DNA of 64,000 nt from Arthrobacter zhaoxinii (GTDB lineage: Bacteria; Actinomycetota; Actinomycetes; Actinomycetales; Micrococcaceae), in contig NZ_JANFLT010000006.1 in NCBI RefSeq assembly GCF_024385505.1, positions 62,001-126,000 on the forward strand, read 5' to 3'. Every line of letters starts with the position of its first letter. Position 1 is the first letter of the stretch. Made by a program: the position numbers and the translations under genes. The notes beneath the pieces were generated by a model, which was given only the letters and a program-made list of their open reading frames with translations, was not told the DNA's origin and did no database searches. This document shows, in pieces, positions 63,866 through 64,000 of this stretch.

Positions 63866-64000
63866 ATGCAGCCCACAGACGCAGACGTCATTGTTGTAGG
63901 TGCCGGACTTGCCGGCTTGGTAGCCACCGCCGAACTGGTGGACGCCGGGCGTTCGGTGATCCTGGTGGAACAGGAGGGCGCCCAGAGTATCGGCGGCCAG
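63866..64000 (+). CDS. FAD-binding dehydrogenase, 5' end only
   Basis: 45 codons to the window edge. Starts MQPTDADVIVVGAGLAGL (Rossmann GxGxxG) and continues ATAELVDAGRSVILVEQEG, then SIGGQ. This matches the start of FAD-binding dehydrogenases related to 3-ketosteroid-delta-1-dehydrogenase/fumarate reductase flavoproteins. GTG 63857 is a possible alternative start. The substrate cannot be known from this fragment. Confidence 0.8.
   Translation, partial: MQPTDADVIVVGAGLAGLVATAELVDAGRSVILVEQEGAQSIGGQ

Overview
The window comes from a high-GC actinobacterium of the Micrococcaceae, most probably Arthrobacter sensu lato. The basis is gene content and order: a LytR_C-domain gene, cold-shock gene and groEL in a row, an XPB helicase paired with a helicase-associated protein, a cold-shock gene next to a DUF3027 gene, IdeR/DtxR, c-di-AMP riboswitches ahead of wall hydrolases, and protein sequences typical of that family. 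It is mostly chromosomal core. I see no insertion sequence, prophage, integron or CRISPR array.

Layout. 1-2.6 kb: end of a LytR_C-domain protein, cspA, and groEL behind two tandem CIRCE operators. 2.7-9.9 kb (mostly minus strand): a lone WXG100 protein, a two-component system, XPB helicase with its overlapping partner, and a small membrane protein. 10.1-13.6 kb: cold-shock protein, DUF3027 protein, MFS exporter and convergent serC. 13.8-17.6 kb: an IdeR-like repressor, then a wall-hydrolase cluster (one M23 and two NlpC/P60-like secreted proteins). Two c-di-AMP (ydaO) riboswitches lie in the leaders, and both promoters carry direct repeats that resemble MtrA boxes. 17.8-21.5 kb: HNH nuclease, MobA-like, DUF6457, MoeA and FdhD (molybdenum cofactor and formate dehydrogenase maturation). 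21.6-28.8 kb: a histidine kinase with a degenerate receiver, an ABC exporter, tRNA-Arg(CCT), a MarR/MMPL divergent pair with a clear operator, and a membrane protein that overlaps MMPL tail-to-tail. 28.9-36 kb: inositol monophosphatase family, pcrA, sucCD and a sugar transporter. 36-42.3 kb: secreted hydrolase, lipoprotein, a decayed DUF1023 hydrolase, BCCT transporter and a ferritin-like/VIT1 fusion. 42.6-51.7 kb: acyl-CoA ligase, AI-2E transporter, then an agmatinase locus (truncated sodium:solute symporter, XRE-cupin regulator, FAD monooxygenase, agmatinase, ThDP enzyme) and an ACT-domain protein. 51.8-57.3 kb: a MarR/DHA2 exporter operon that converges on a tightly overlapping type III PKS - methyltransferase - FAD monooxygenase operon with the gene order of the Streptomyces srsABC phenolic-lipid locus. 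57.3-64 kb: CtaG-like and DUF2243 membrane proteins, DUF503, tex, HAD phosphatase, a frameshifted vsr, a YegP-like protein, an overlooked 47-residue ORF and the start of an FAD-binding dehydrogenase.

The most interesting systems are three: the wall-hydrolase cluster, where a candidate two-component (MtrA) input and a c-di-AMP input meet; the compact srsABC-like polyketide operon facing a MarR-controlled exporter with a good operator; and several decaying genes (DUF1023, SSS symporter, vsr) whose frames can still be pieced together.
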